A stretch of 7,683 nt of DNA from an uncultured Pseudorhodobacter sp. (GCA_937910975.1 CALEMZ010000067.1:1-7683), one strand, 5' to 3'. Counted from the first letter of the stretch, positions 1-6,562 are shown. Program-made: numbers and translations. Notes: generated by a model from the letters alone, not told the origin.

Positions 1-23
1 ATTCTATTAAAATAATAAATTAC

Positions 24-97
24 TGGAGCGGGTGAAGGGAATCGAACCCTCGTCACTTGCTTGGGAAGCAAAAGCTCTACCATTGAGCTACACCCGC
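24..97 (-). tRNA. tRNA-Gly (anticodon CCC)
   Basis: Read on the minus strand this folds as a complete cloverleaf. The 7-bp acceptor stem is GCGGGTG with CACCCGC. The D arm is GCTC/GAGC with loop AATGGTA. The 5-bp anticodon stem is TTTGC/GCAAG, closed by one T-G pair. The anticodon loop TTCCCAA places anticodon CCC at 63-65. The variable region has 4 nt, and the T arm has the standard TTCGAAT loop. Discriminator T is followed by a genome-encoded CCA at 24-26. The body is 71 nt without CCA, normal for a bacterial tRNA-Gly. It decodes GGG. It lies 74 bp downstream of the corrinoid-activator gene on the same strand but appears to have its own promoter at 109-137. The 23 bases after its 3' end are almost all A/T and may hold its terminator. 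Confidence 0.97.
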
Positions 98-108
98 ATC
101 TGGCAAGG

Positions 109-137
109 GAGATATGCCAGCCGCGCGCCGCCGTCAA
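109..137 (-). promoter_or_regulatory. Probable sigma-70 promoter of tRNA-Gly
   Basis: On the minus strand there is a -35 box TTGACG (132-137, five of six consensus bases), a 17-bp spacer and a -10 box TATCTC (109-114, three of six). A start about seven bases past the -10 would fall near 102, giving a leader of about five bases before the mature tRNA 5' end at 97. Both the spacing and the short leader fit a tRNA promoter. The -10 is weak, so the call rests on the strong -35 and the geometry. Confidence 0.55.
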
Positions 138-150
138 GCGGCTTGGCGGC
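127..150 (-). terminator. GC-rich hairpin after the corrinoid-activator gene, possible terminator
   Basis: GCCGCC (127-132) and GGCGGC (145-150) form a perfect 6-bp inverted repeat with a 12-base interior that can pair further (AAG with CTT). It lies 21 bp past the stop codon of the upstream minus-strand gene, where a terminator is expected. No T-run follows on the minus strand, so it is not a classical intrinsic terminator. The probable -35 box of the tRNA promoter (132-137) overlaps this repeat. Confidence 0.25.
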
Positions 151-171
151 TTACAGTCTGCCGCAAATTCA

Positions 172-2214
172 TCACCCGCGCCGCCGCCTGCGTCCGCCTT
201 CGGAATCGCCACCGCCACCGCCGGTGTTAAAGTTCAGGTCCGGCAGGGTCAGGATGGAGAACAGGTTTGGAAAAGGCTCCACCGCATTGGGAATGTTGGA
301 GGCATTGACGAAATGCTCCTGAAAACGTGGCTCAATCGCCGTTTCGATCTTATGGATCTGGCTTACGGTATATTCCACCTCGGCCCGCGCGGCCCGGTTC
401 AAAAGTGCTATCCGCGCGCCGGTTCCCGCGGCATTGCCCGCCGATGTCACCTTATCCAGCGGCACGTCGGGGATCATGCCCAGCACCATCGCATGTTTCG
501 GGCTGATATGGGCGCCAAAAGCCCCTGCCAGCACGATGCGATCCACCTTATCCACGCCAAACTTGTCCATCAGCAAGCGCGCACCGGAATAAAGCGCCGC
601 CTTGGCCATTTGGATTTCACGTATATCGCGGTTGGTCACCGTGATGCGCGGCCCGCCATCGGCGCTGCCATCCCACACCAGATAGGAATAGGTGCGCCCA
701 TCTTTGAACATGCGATCCGTCCCGGTTTGCTCGGGCGAGCCGATCAGCCCCGCTCCATCCACCAGCCCTGCCATCCGCATTTCGGCGACCATCTCAATGA
801 TGCCCGAACCACAGATCCCGGTGATGCCGGTGGTGGCAATCGCCGCATCAAACCCTTCTTCATCTGACCAAAGATCAGAACCGATGACCTTGAAACGCGG
901 GGTTTTCGTGATGGGGTCAATCTCCACCCGTTCAATCGCGCCGGGCGCAGCACGCTGGCCCGAACTGATCTGCGCACCCTCAAAGGCAGGGCCGGTTGGG
1001 GAGGAGCAGGCCAGAACCTTTTCGGTATTGCCCAGAAGAATTTCAGCATTGGTGCCAACATCAACAACTAAAAGCAGGTCTTTGGATTTTTCCGGCGCCT
1101 CCGACAGTGCCACTGCTGCCGCGTCCGCGCCGACATGGCCCGCGATGCAAGGCAACAGGTAGACCCGCGCGGAGGGGTGCAATTGCAAATCCAGATCGCG
1201 CGCCGTCAGGTGCAAGCTGCCCGAAGTTGCCAGCGCAAAGGGTGCCTGACCCAACTCAAACGGATCAATGCCAAGAAACAGATGATGCATGACCGGGTTG
1301 CAGACAAATACAGTATCCATGATGAGGCCCTTGTCGATACCGGCCTCTTCGCTGACTTGGGCAAACAAGGTGTTCATCCCGGCCCGCACCGCCGCGGTCA
1401 TTTCCGCAGCCCCGGTCGGGTTCATCATTGAATAGCTGACGCGGCTCATCAAATCTTCGCCAAAGCGGATTTGCGGGTTCATCAGGCCCGAGGAGGCCAG
1501 CACCTCGCCAGAGCGCAGATCACATAAATGCCCCGCGATGGTGGTAGAGCCAAGATCGACCGCCAAGCCGTAGACCGTGCCTTCATAAAGCCCGGGCCAC
1601 AGATGCATGATGCGTGGGGTCTCGGCATCATCCACCCGGTGCAGCGCCACGGTGACCTTCCATCCGCCTTTGCGCAGAATCGGTTGCATGGTCGTCAGCA
1701 CTGACAGATCGGCGCGCACGGTCGCAATCTGCCACTGGTCGCGCAACGCATTCGACAGACGTTCAAAATCGCCCGAAGGGTCGTGCATATCCGGCTCAGC
1801 CACCTCGACGTAATGCAGGGTCACGGATGGGTCTAGGGTGATCTGCCGCGCTTCGGCGCGTTTGCGGATCACCTGCTTATGCACCTGGCTTTCGGGTGGC
1901 ACATCAATGACCACATCGCCCTGCACCTTGGCCTGACAGCCAAGACGCCGCCCATCGATCAACCCGCGCTTGGATTTATAGCGCTCCTCAACCGCGTTCC
2001 ATTCAGATAGCGCGCCTTCGGAAACTGTCACGCCATGCTTGGCAAACTCGCCGTAACCGGGGGTGATCTGGCATTTGGAACAGATCCCGCGTCCACCACA
2101 GACACTGTCGAGATCCACACCCAATGCCCGTGCCGCCGCCAAGATCGGTGTGCCAAGGGCAAACCGGCCCCGCTTGCCCGATGGGGTAAAGATGACCAGT
2201 GCCTCGTCGCTCAT
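172..2214 (-). CDS. RACo/RamA-type corrinoid activator: [2Fe-2S] ferredoxin plus ASKHA ATPase (DUF4445)
   Basis: Proteins of this family use ATP and a [2Fe-2S] cluster to reduce inactive Co(II) corrinoid back to Co(I) in corrinoid-dependent methyltransferase systems; they are cytosolic. Residue numbers use the chosen start. Cluster ligands are Cys39, Cys45 and Cys48 (C-x5-C-x2-C, adrenodoxin-like spacing) and Cys93. A linker follows to about residue 215. The ASKHA nucleotide-binding domain then shows VDLGSTT (219-225), DVGTNAEI (385-392), GICGSGI (466-472) and VLAGAFGAHI (561-570). The protein ends in a Gly-rich stretch and RRRRRG (663-680). The ATG at 2214 is preferred because AGGA lies 8 nt upstream of it; an ATG at 2238 would add eight residues but has no clear ribosome site. 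The family assignment is strong. The partner corrinoid protein cannot be told from this window, and no methyltransferase gene is adjacent. Confidence 0.9.
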   Translation of the reverse strand: MSDEALVIFTPSGKRGRFALGTPILAAARALGVDLDSVCGGRGICSKCQITPGYGEFAKHGVTVSEGALSEWNAVEERYKSKRGLIDGRRLGCQAKVQGDVVIDVPPESQVHKQVIRKRAEARQITLDPSVTLHYVEVAEPDMHDPSGDFERLSNALRDQWQIATVRADLSVLTTMQPILRKGGWKVTVALHRVDDAETPRIMHLWPGLYEGTVYGLAVDLGSTTIAGHLCDLRSGEVLASSGLMNPQIRFGEDLMSRVSYSMMNPTGAAEMTAAVRAGMNTLFAQVSEEAGIDKGLIMDTVFVCNPVMHHLFLGIDPFELGQAPFALATSGSLHLTARDLDLQLHPSARVYLLPCIAGHVGADAAAVALSEAPEKSKDLLLVVDVGTNAEILLGNTEKVLACSSPTGPAFEGAQISSGQRAAPGAIERVEIDPITKTPRFKVIGSDLWSDEEGFDAAIATTGITGICGSGIIEMVAEMRMAGLVDGAGLIGSPEQTGTDRMFKDGRTYSYLVWDGSADGGPRITVTNRDIREIQMAKAALYSGARLLMDKFGVDKVDRIVLAGAFGAHISPKHAMVLGMIPDVPLDKVTSAGNAAGTGARIALLNRAARAEVEYTVSQIHKIETAIEPRFQEHFVNASNIPNAVEPFPNLFSILTLPDLNFNTGGGGGDSEGGRRRRRG

Positions 2215-2254
2215 TGCCGCAGTCCTGCTCGTGTTCATGATTGTTCAACTACCG

Positions 2255-2282
2255 TTTCTAGGCCGGATCGGCTATGTTTCAA
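2255..2282 (-). promoter_or_regulatory. Possible promoter of the corrinoid-activator gene
   Basis: On the minus strand TTGAAA (2277-2282) and TAGAAA (2255-2260) are separated by 16 bp, which would start transcription about 35 bases before the ATG at 2214. The -10 matches only partly. The placement inside the 198-bp gap between this gene and the upstream CNNM gene is right, since some promoter or readthrough must drive the gene. I found no convincing terminator for the upstream gene in the same gap, so readthrough remains possible. Confidence 0.3.
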
Positions 2283-2412
2283 CGCCTCAAAGCGGCAATT
2301 CAGATACCGCTTTCGCCGCCGATACCCTTAGCAGCACAGCCTCTTTCATCTGGGCAAAGATACTTTTGGCGAAGGCGCCGGTTTATGCAGAAGAACCTGC
2401 CTCATCCAAGGG

Positions 2413-3717
2413 TCACAAGGGCCGAATTTTCAAAACCGTGATCCGGTTTTCTTTGCGCGTTGCCACCTCAAAACGAAAGCCATGGAAGCTGAAAACCTGC
2501 CCCTCGTTGGGGATGAGTTGTGCCTCATGGATCACCAAACCGGCAACCGTATTGGCTTCGTCGTCCGGCAGCCCCCAATCGGTGACGCGGTTCAAATCGC
2601 GGATGGTCATGGCACCGTCTACGACATAATCGCCAGCCTCAGTTTGTGCCAGCGATTGGTCTTGTTCCACGATATCAAACTCATCACGGATCTCGCCCAC
2701 GATCTCCTCCAGAATATCTTCCAGCGTGATCAGCCCGCGCAGCGCACCATATTCATCCACCACAAGGGCAAAATGTGTGCGCCGCTTCAGAAACTGGCGC
2801 ATTTGCTCATCCAGAGGCGTGGTTTCAGGCACGAAATAGGGCTTCATCGTGACCTTCAGAATATCAAGCTCGGTCAGCTTGGCGATCCTCCCAGCCCCTG
2901 CGCGCAAAAGCTTGTCCACCTCGCGCAGCAAGTCCTTGGCATGGACGACCCCCAGAATATTTTCATCGTCCCCCCGATACACAGGCAACCGCGTGTGTGG
3001 AGAGGCAAGAACCTGGGTCAGAATTTCTCCCGGGGATTTTTCAGCATCGATCATCTCAATCTCACGCCGATGACGCATGATTTCTTCCACAGTGCGGTCG
3101 TTCAGATCCAGAGCCCCCAAAAGGCGGTCACGGTCTTCCTTTTCCACGGCGCCTTCGAAATGGCCCAAGGCGATGGCACCGGCAATCTCTTCGCGCAGCG
3201 CCAGGAATTTGCTGTTGGGATCAGTGCGCACGCCAAAAAGGTACAATATCCCCCGCACCAAGGCCCGTACAAGGCTCACGATCGGCGAAAATATCGGGAT
3301 AATCAGCCCAATCAACGGAGCCACGCGCGAAGCTGCACTTTCGGCATTGGTGATGGCATAGGTCTTGGGCAGCACTTCGGCAAAAATCAGCACAAGGGCG
3401 GTCATCACCAATGTAGCGACAGCCACGCCGCTTTCGCCGAAAAGCCGCGTCATTAATGCTGTCGCCAAAGAGGCCGCCAGAATGTTCACCACGTTATTGC
3501 CAAGAAGCAGCGCGCCGATCAGTTTTTCATTGTCATCGGTCACTTTGAGCGCCTTTTCGGCCCCCTTTGAGCCGCGATCCGCCTGTGCGCGCAGCTTGCC
3601 ACGAGACGCCGCCGTCAAAGCCGTTTCGGAGCCTGAAAAGAACGCAGACAGAACCAGCAGGGCCATAATCGCCCCCGCCGTAATCCAAAGACCGGTATCA
3701 AAAACAGTTTCCGTCAC
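2413..3717 (-). CDS. CNNM/CorC (HlyC/TlyC) family membrane protein with paired CBS domains
   Basis: A 434-residue inner-membrane protein. Bacterial CNNM/CorC proteins are linked to Mg2+ (and Co2+) export; the old name hemolysin is historical. The N-terminal transmembrane domain has hydrophobic segments at about 9-29, 66-88, 96-120 and 131-161, with the family motifs FFSGSETALTAAS (26-38), GALLLGNNVVNI (68-79) and FAEVLPKT (112-119). Two CBS domains follow at about 205-265 and 275-345; the second contains VVDEYGALRGLITLEDILEEI (split here as VVDEYG, 319-324, and GLITLEDILEE, 328-338). The C-terminal CorC_HlyC domain is about 355-434. The start is GTG at 3717, supported by GAGGGA five bases upstream; the nearest upstream ATG runs into a stop at once. 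Length and domain order are normal and complete. It is 52 nt downstream of xerD with no terminator between, so probably co-transcribed. Its exact substrate is not visible in the sequence. Confidence 0.92.
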   Translation of the reverse strand: MTETVFDTGLWITAGAIMALLVLSAFFSGSETALTAASRGKLRAQADRGSKGAEKALKVTDDNEKLIGALLLGNNVVNILAASLATALMTRLFGESGVAVATLVMTALVLIFAEVLPKTYAITNAESAASRVAPLIGLIIPIFSPIVSLVRALVRGILYLFGVRTDPNSKFLALREEIAGAIALGHFEGAVEKEDRDRLLGALDLNDRTVEEIMRHRREIEMIDAEKSPGEILTQVLASPHTRLPVYRGDDENILGVVHAKDLLREVDKLLRAGAGRIAKLTELDILKVTMKPYFVPETTPLDEQMRQFLKRRTHFALVVDEYGALRGLITLEDILEEIVGEIRDEFDIVEQDQSLAQTEAGDYVVDGAMTIRDLNRVTDWGLPDDEANTVAGLVIHEAQLIPNEGQVFSFHGFRFEVATRKENRITVLKIRPL

Positions 3718-3769
3718 GTTAATCCCTCATGTATCCGACTTTCCCATATCTCAGAGGAGGCGGGCTTGG

Positions 3770-4705
3770 CTATCCCTTGCGCGCAAGGGGGTGATGGTTC
3801 AGCACGAGGGATTTAAGATGTTCATCCAGCACATGCGTGTAAATCTCAGTCGAGGACAAATCAGCATGACCCAAAAGTGTTTGGATCACCCGCAAATCTG
3901 CGCCTCCTGCCAGAAGATGCGTGGCAAAGGCGTGGCGCAGAGTGTGCGGGGTCACCATTGCTGGGTTTAGCCCCGCCTTTGCCACGATGGACTTGAGTAG
4001 CACAGAGAATTGCTGCCGTGTCATGTGGCCAGCGGCACCGCGTCCGGGAAACAGAAAACGCGACGGTTTCTTGCCTTTGGCCTGCACAGCCTCCTCTGCC
4101 GCGTCGTGTATGACCAGCCAATCGGCCAGCGCCGTTTTGGCAGGGGGCGAAAGCGGCACCATGCGTTCCTTGCCACCCTTGCCACGTACCAAGATCATCG
4201 CCGGCCCACCCCGCGCGGCGGCAACTGGCAGTTCCACCAATTCGGAAACCCGCATCCCCGTGGCATAGATCAATTCGAGCAAGCAGCCATTGCGCGCGCG
4301 TTCGGCATCGTTGGACCCGGTCTCGCGGGCAGTTTGCAATATCGCCTCTACCTCTGCCAGATCAAGCGTTTTGGGCAGCTTGGCGCTGCGTCCCGGCCCC
4401 TTGATCCGCAGGCCCGGATTTTCGCTGCGCCAGCCTTCATCAAAGGCAAAGCGATAGAGCTGGCGAATGGCCGACAGCCTGCGCGCGCGGGTGGATTTGG
4501 ACAGGCCCTGCGCCTCGCAATAGATCAGATAGGCTTCAATCTCCGTGCGCCCGGCACTGGCAAAGCTGCCGTTTTGGCGGACCAGCCATGCGCTGAAATC
4601 CATCAGGTCGCGGCCATAGGCTAGCCTTGTATTGTGTGCAGCGTCTAGCTCTGCGGCCTGTGCCTCCAGAAACGTGGAAATCCAGCGTTTGTGCTCGCTG
4701 CTCAT
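3770..4705 (-). CDS. xerD: Site-specific tyrosine recombinase XerD
   Basis: A 311-residue recombinase that acts with XerC at the dif site to resolve chromosome dimers, normally under FtsK control at the division septum. The N-terminal SAM-like core-binding domain covers about 5-95 and the catalytic domain about 110-300. The whole catalytic set is present: Arg152 (ATGMRVSEL), Lys176 (GKGGKER), His254 and Arg257 (HTLRHAFATH), His280 (LLGHADLSS) and the nucleophile Tyr289. These spacings match E. coli XerD with a shift of 4 to 10 residues. I prefer XerD over XerC because of the N-terminal sequence and because xerD lies divergent to aroK in related bacteria as I recall it. The ATG overlaps the stop of the upstream 522-residue gene (ATGA, 4 nt), with GGAG about 8 nt upstream, so translation is probably coupled. 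Nothing suggests an integron or phage integrase. Confidence 0.93.
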   Translation of the reverse strand: MSSEHKRWISTFLEAQAAELDAAHNTRLAYGRDLMDFSAWLVRQNGSFASAGRTEIEAYLIYCEAQGLSKSTRARRLSAIRQLYRFAFDEGWRSENPGLRIKGPGRSAKLPKTLDLAEVEAILQTARETGSNDAERARNGCLLELIYATGMRVSELVELPVAAARGGPAMILVRGKGGKERMVPLSPPAKTALADWLVIHDAAEEAVQAKGKKPSRFLFPGRGAAGHMTRQQFSVLLKSIVAKAGLNPAMVTPHTLRHAFATHLLAGGADLRVIQTLLGHADLSSTEIYTHVLDEHLKSLVLNHHPLARKG

Positions 4706-6270
4706 CCGCGCCGCTCCAACAACATCAGCTCCAACGCGGTGCGGCGCGACAAGTCTTCCAGCCCTACATGGCGAAACAGCGCCAATCCTTCGGTCACGCC
4801 GCGCAGGTCGCCCCGCAAGCCCCGCTCAATCCGGTCCACTGCCAGCAAAATCGCCTCACCTAGCCGCTTTTCGACCAACAGCGCCATCAAATCGGCGGGC
4901 GGGGTGGGGCGCACAAAGGCCGGGGCAATGGCCCGCGACAGGCTATCGGGCGGGGTGACACCTTGCAGATTGCCGCGTGCCAGCCCGATCAGAAACGCCT
5001 CATTCATATCCGCAGGTGTACGCGCTTTAGCTGCCATTTCGTAATTTGATGACAGCAACCCGACGCGAAACGCCAAAGCCCCCGCATCCCCCGTCAAAGG
5101 CAGGCGCAACAAACGCGCGGCAAACAGTTCGGCAAAGGGAACCTCCAGTGAGGCAGAGGCCATCATCTCCCATGCTTTGGGCAAAGCTGTGGCAACAGCA
5201 CCGGGATCGGCGGCTTGTAAGGCCGTGTCAAAATGCTGGAACGCCTCAACCCGGTCCCACACGCCGCCTGAGGCTGCGGGCAGACGCTCGGTAAAGATAC
5301 CAAGTAACTGGTTCGGGTCGAGTACTGAGGCGCGGGCCAAACGTTCTGCCGCCTCGATCTGCGCTTTCCACCCGGCGGTTTCGCGCAGCTCGGCATGGGA
5401 AAACGCAAGCGGGAGTTGCGAGGTGGGCAGTCCCTCGCCAATCGCCTCCAACATCCGCCACGCCAAGGGCGTAACGGGGGAAGGGGGCTCCAACGGGGCT
5501 TCACCCTCAAACAGATCAGGGTCGAGAAACCGCGACAGCAGCGCATCCTCGGAAGGGGAGATATAGTCCAGAGCCTGCGCCATGCGCAGCGTCAAGGCTC
5601 CGCCAGACCAATCTCCGGACCGCGCAAGGCAGAAAATTCGGGCGGGATAGGTTGGTGCGAGGTCAGGGGTTATACGCAGATAGGCGCAGGCGTCATCTTC
5701 CTTGCCCGTCAGCATGGCAATGTCAAAGTAACGGCGAAATATCTGCGGCGTCATTTTGCCCGATGCCGCGATCAACGCATTGGCCTCTTCCAGCGCGGCC
5801 ATGTCCAAAAGCTTGTCGATCCGCGCCCTTAACAGAACGCCACGTCCATCCGCATCCGCAGGTGCAGTGGCCTGCGCCTGCATCAAGACCATCAAGAACC
5901 GCTGCAAGGATGGCAAGGCATCATCGCGCTTCACTGAGATCAGTTCCGCAATCTTTTCTGTCTCACCCAAGCCCCAAAGGTCATTGGGCAGGCCTGTAAC
6001 GCGCGCGGGCAAAACACCGGCGGAATCAGGCGATGGCTTGCCCAGTACAGAAACGATCACATTTTGCGGCAAAGCCCCACCGGCCCCCGCCACCTCCGGT
6101 TCTTGTAGTGGAAGCGGGTTTGCAGCCGTGGAGACAGAGCTTGAAAGCCAATCAATTGCCGACAGTGGCGCTTCGGCCATAACGGCTCCGGGGCCAAGCG
6201 CCCCGAGGAACAAGGCACAAAACCCACCCATTCGAATATCGGCGCTCCGAAATCCGGTCTTATTGCCCAT
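4702..6270 (-). CDS. Exported helical protein of unknown function, coupled to xerD
   Basis: I do not recognise a characterised function. The protein has 522 residues and begins with a signal-peptide-like region: basic residues Lys4, Arg8 and Arg13, a hydrophobic core at about 15-31, and a likely cut after VMA (residue 32). This points to the periplasm. A low-complexity Pro/Ala/Gly stretch at about 45-70 follows, and the rest is Ala/Leu-rich and reads as stacked helices, like a TPR or alpha-solenoid fold; no TPR consensus is clear. Landmarks are Cys195 and Cys214, which could pair in the periplasm, and a Trp/Gly-rich motif ASGGVWDR (333-340). The sequence resembles a conserved but uncharacterised family I associate with Rhodobacterales; that is recall, not a search. 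The ATG at 6270 lies inside the end of the small membrane-protein gene (11-nt overlap), and its stop overlaps the xerD start. Met14 (6231) is an alternative start that would still leave a signal peptide. Confidence 0.85.
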   Translation of the reverse strand: MGNKTGFRSADIRMGGFCALFLGALGPGAVMAEAPLSAIDWLSSSVSTAANPLPLQEPEVAGAGGALPQNVIVSVLGKPSPDSAGVLPARVTGLPNDLWGLGETEKIAELISVKRDDALPSLQRFLMVLMQAQATAPADADGRGVLLRARIDKLLDMAALEEANALIAASGKMTPQIFRRYFDIAMLTGKEDDACAYLRITPDLAPTYPARIFCLARSGDWSGGALTLRMAQALDYISPSEDALLSRFLDPDLFEGEAPLEPPSPVTPLAWRMLEAIGEGLPTSQLPLAFSHAELRETAGWKAQIEAAERLARASVLDPNQLLGIFTERLPAASGGVWDRVEAFQHFDTALQAADPGAVATALPKAWEMMASASLEVPFAELFAARLLRLPLTGDAGALAFRVGLLSSNYEMAAKARTPADMNEAFLIGLARGNLQGVTPPDSLSRAIAPAFVRPTPPADLMALLVEKRLGEAILLAVDRIERGLRGDLRGVTEGLALFRHVGLEDLSRRTALELMLLERRG

Positions 6271-6421
6271 CCAATACCACCGGCTTGGTCACCAAGCCTA
6301 GTTCAGGCGACAAATCACCCAAATAGGCAAACCCTATTAGCCCAATCACGCCCAATACCACCAGTATCGCTATGCTTTTAACGATCAGCCACATGCCACT
6401 GCTTTCTTGCCCAAGCCCCAT
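6260..6421 (-). CDS. Small single-helix membrane protein, first gene of the xerD operon
   Basis: A 53-residue reading frame, easily missed because of its size. The helix runs from about Trp11 to Leu34 (WLIVKSIAILVVLGVIG then LIGFAYLG). It is followed by a short soluble tail with DLSPELG, and ends PVVLDGQ before TAA. A membrane segment of about 22 residues with one Lys at its cytosolic side and an acidic tail suggests an N-in inner-membrane protein. Its stop lies 11 nt inside the next gene, so the two are probably coupled. A strong ribosome site AAGGAGGAG lies upstream of Met1 (6421), though the gap of 11-13 nt to the ATG is long. Met10 (6394, 44 residues) begins right at the helix and may be the conserved start, but has no good site. 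I recall similar short proteins before this gene in Rhodobacterales. No function is known to me. Confidence 0.72.
   Translation of the reverse strand: MGLGQESSGMWLIVKSIAILVVLGVIGLIGFAYLGDLSPELGLVTKPVVLDGQ
6282..6298 (-). promoter_or_regulatory. Inverted repeat just upstream of the 522-residue gene's start
   Basis: GGCTTGGT and ACCAAGCC are perfect 8-base arms around a single central base. In RNA this gives a 6-7 bp stem with a 3-5 base loop. It ends 11 bases before the ATG at 6270, so it could mask the weak GGTGG ribosome site unless ribosomes translating the small upstream frame open it. It lies wholly inside that frame, so chance from codon choice is also possible. Confidence 0.3.
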
Positions 6422-6503
6422 TCGCCGAAGTTCTCCTCCTTATCTGGGCATTAGCTGCACAAAATCAAAGGGGTTCGGTCTCGTAGGTGTTGGTATATAC
6501 GCA

Positions 6504-6532
6504 TTCATAACCGACTTCACGCCCCCGCGCAA
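6504..6532 (-). promoter_or_regulatory. Possible promoter of the leftward xerD operon
   Basis: On the minus strand TTGCGC (6527-6532) and TATGAA (6504-6509) are 17 bp apart. The -35 matches three of six consensus bases and the -10 four of six, so this is a weak call. The position fits: transcription would start near 6497, about 75 bases before the small membrane-protein gene. One of the two GCAA-N4-TTGC sites (6529-6540) overlaps this -35. I found no comparably good rightward promoter for aroK in the same region. Confidence 0.3.
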
Positions 6533-6562
6533 AGAATTGCAGCAAATAGAGCAAAGCATTGC
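6529..6562. repeat. Two near-identical 12-bp sites, GCAA-N4-TTGC, 22 bp apart
   Basis: GCAAAGAATTGC (6529-6540) and GCAAAGCATTGC (6551-6562) differ at one base. Each is itself a partial palindrome, GCAA-N4-TTGC, and they are 22 bp apart start to start, about two helical turns, so two bound dimers would face the same side of the DNA. They lie in the gap between the divergent xerD operon and aroK. This is the layout of a paired operator for a dimeric regulator, but I cannot match the motif to a known regulator. Confidence 0.5.

Noticed and set aside
100..120. Inverted repeat CTGGCA/TGCCAG near the tRNA 5' end as an operator
   Set aside because: The arms are only six bases with a nine-base loop and overlap the probable -10 and start of the tRNA promoter; no second copy is seen and chance is likely.
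61..867. A 268-codon plus-strand open frame
   Set aside because: It begins inside the tRNA complement and runs antisense to the corrinoid activator; no recognisable protein features.
2432..2450. Perfect inverted repeat AAAACCG/CGGTTTT as an intrinsic terminator
   Set aside because: It lies inside the last codons of the CNNM gene, its stem has only three G-C pairs, and it is explained by the codons for NRITV; a terminator before the stop codon is unlikely.
2482..3456. A 324-codon plus-strand open frame
   Set aside because: It lies wholly antisense to the CNNM/CorC gene, whose domains are clear. Long antisense frames are common opposite GC-rich genes, and its translation shows no domain or sensible composition.
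3718..3769. Separate promoter or terminator between xerD and the CNNM gene
   Set aside because: The 52-bp gap shows only the ribosome site of the next gene and no convincing hairpin with a T-run, so co-transcription is the simpler reading.
3770..4705. The tyrosine recombinase as a phage or island integrase linked to the tRNA-Gly gene
   Set aside because: Length, domain layout and catalytic spacing match housekeeping XerD; it is over 3.6 kb from the tRNA and embedded in a coupled operon next to core aro genes.
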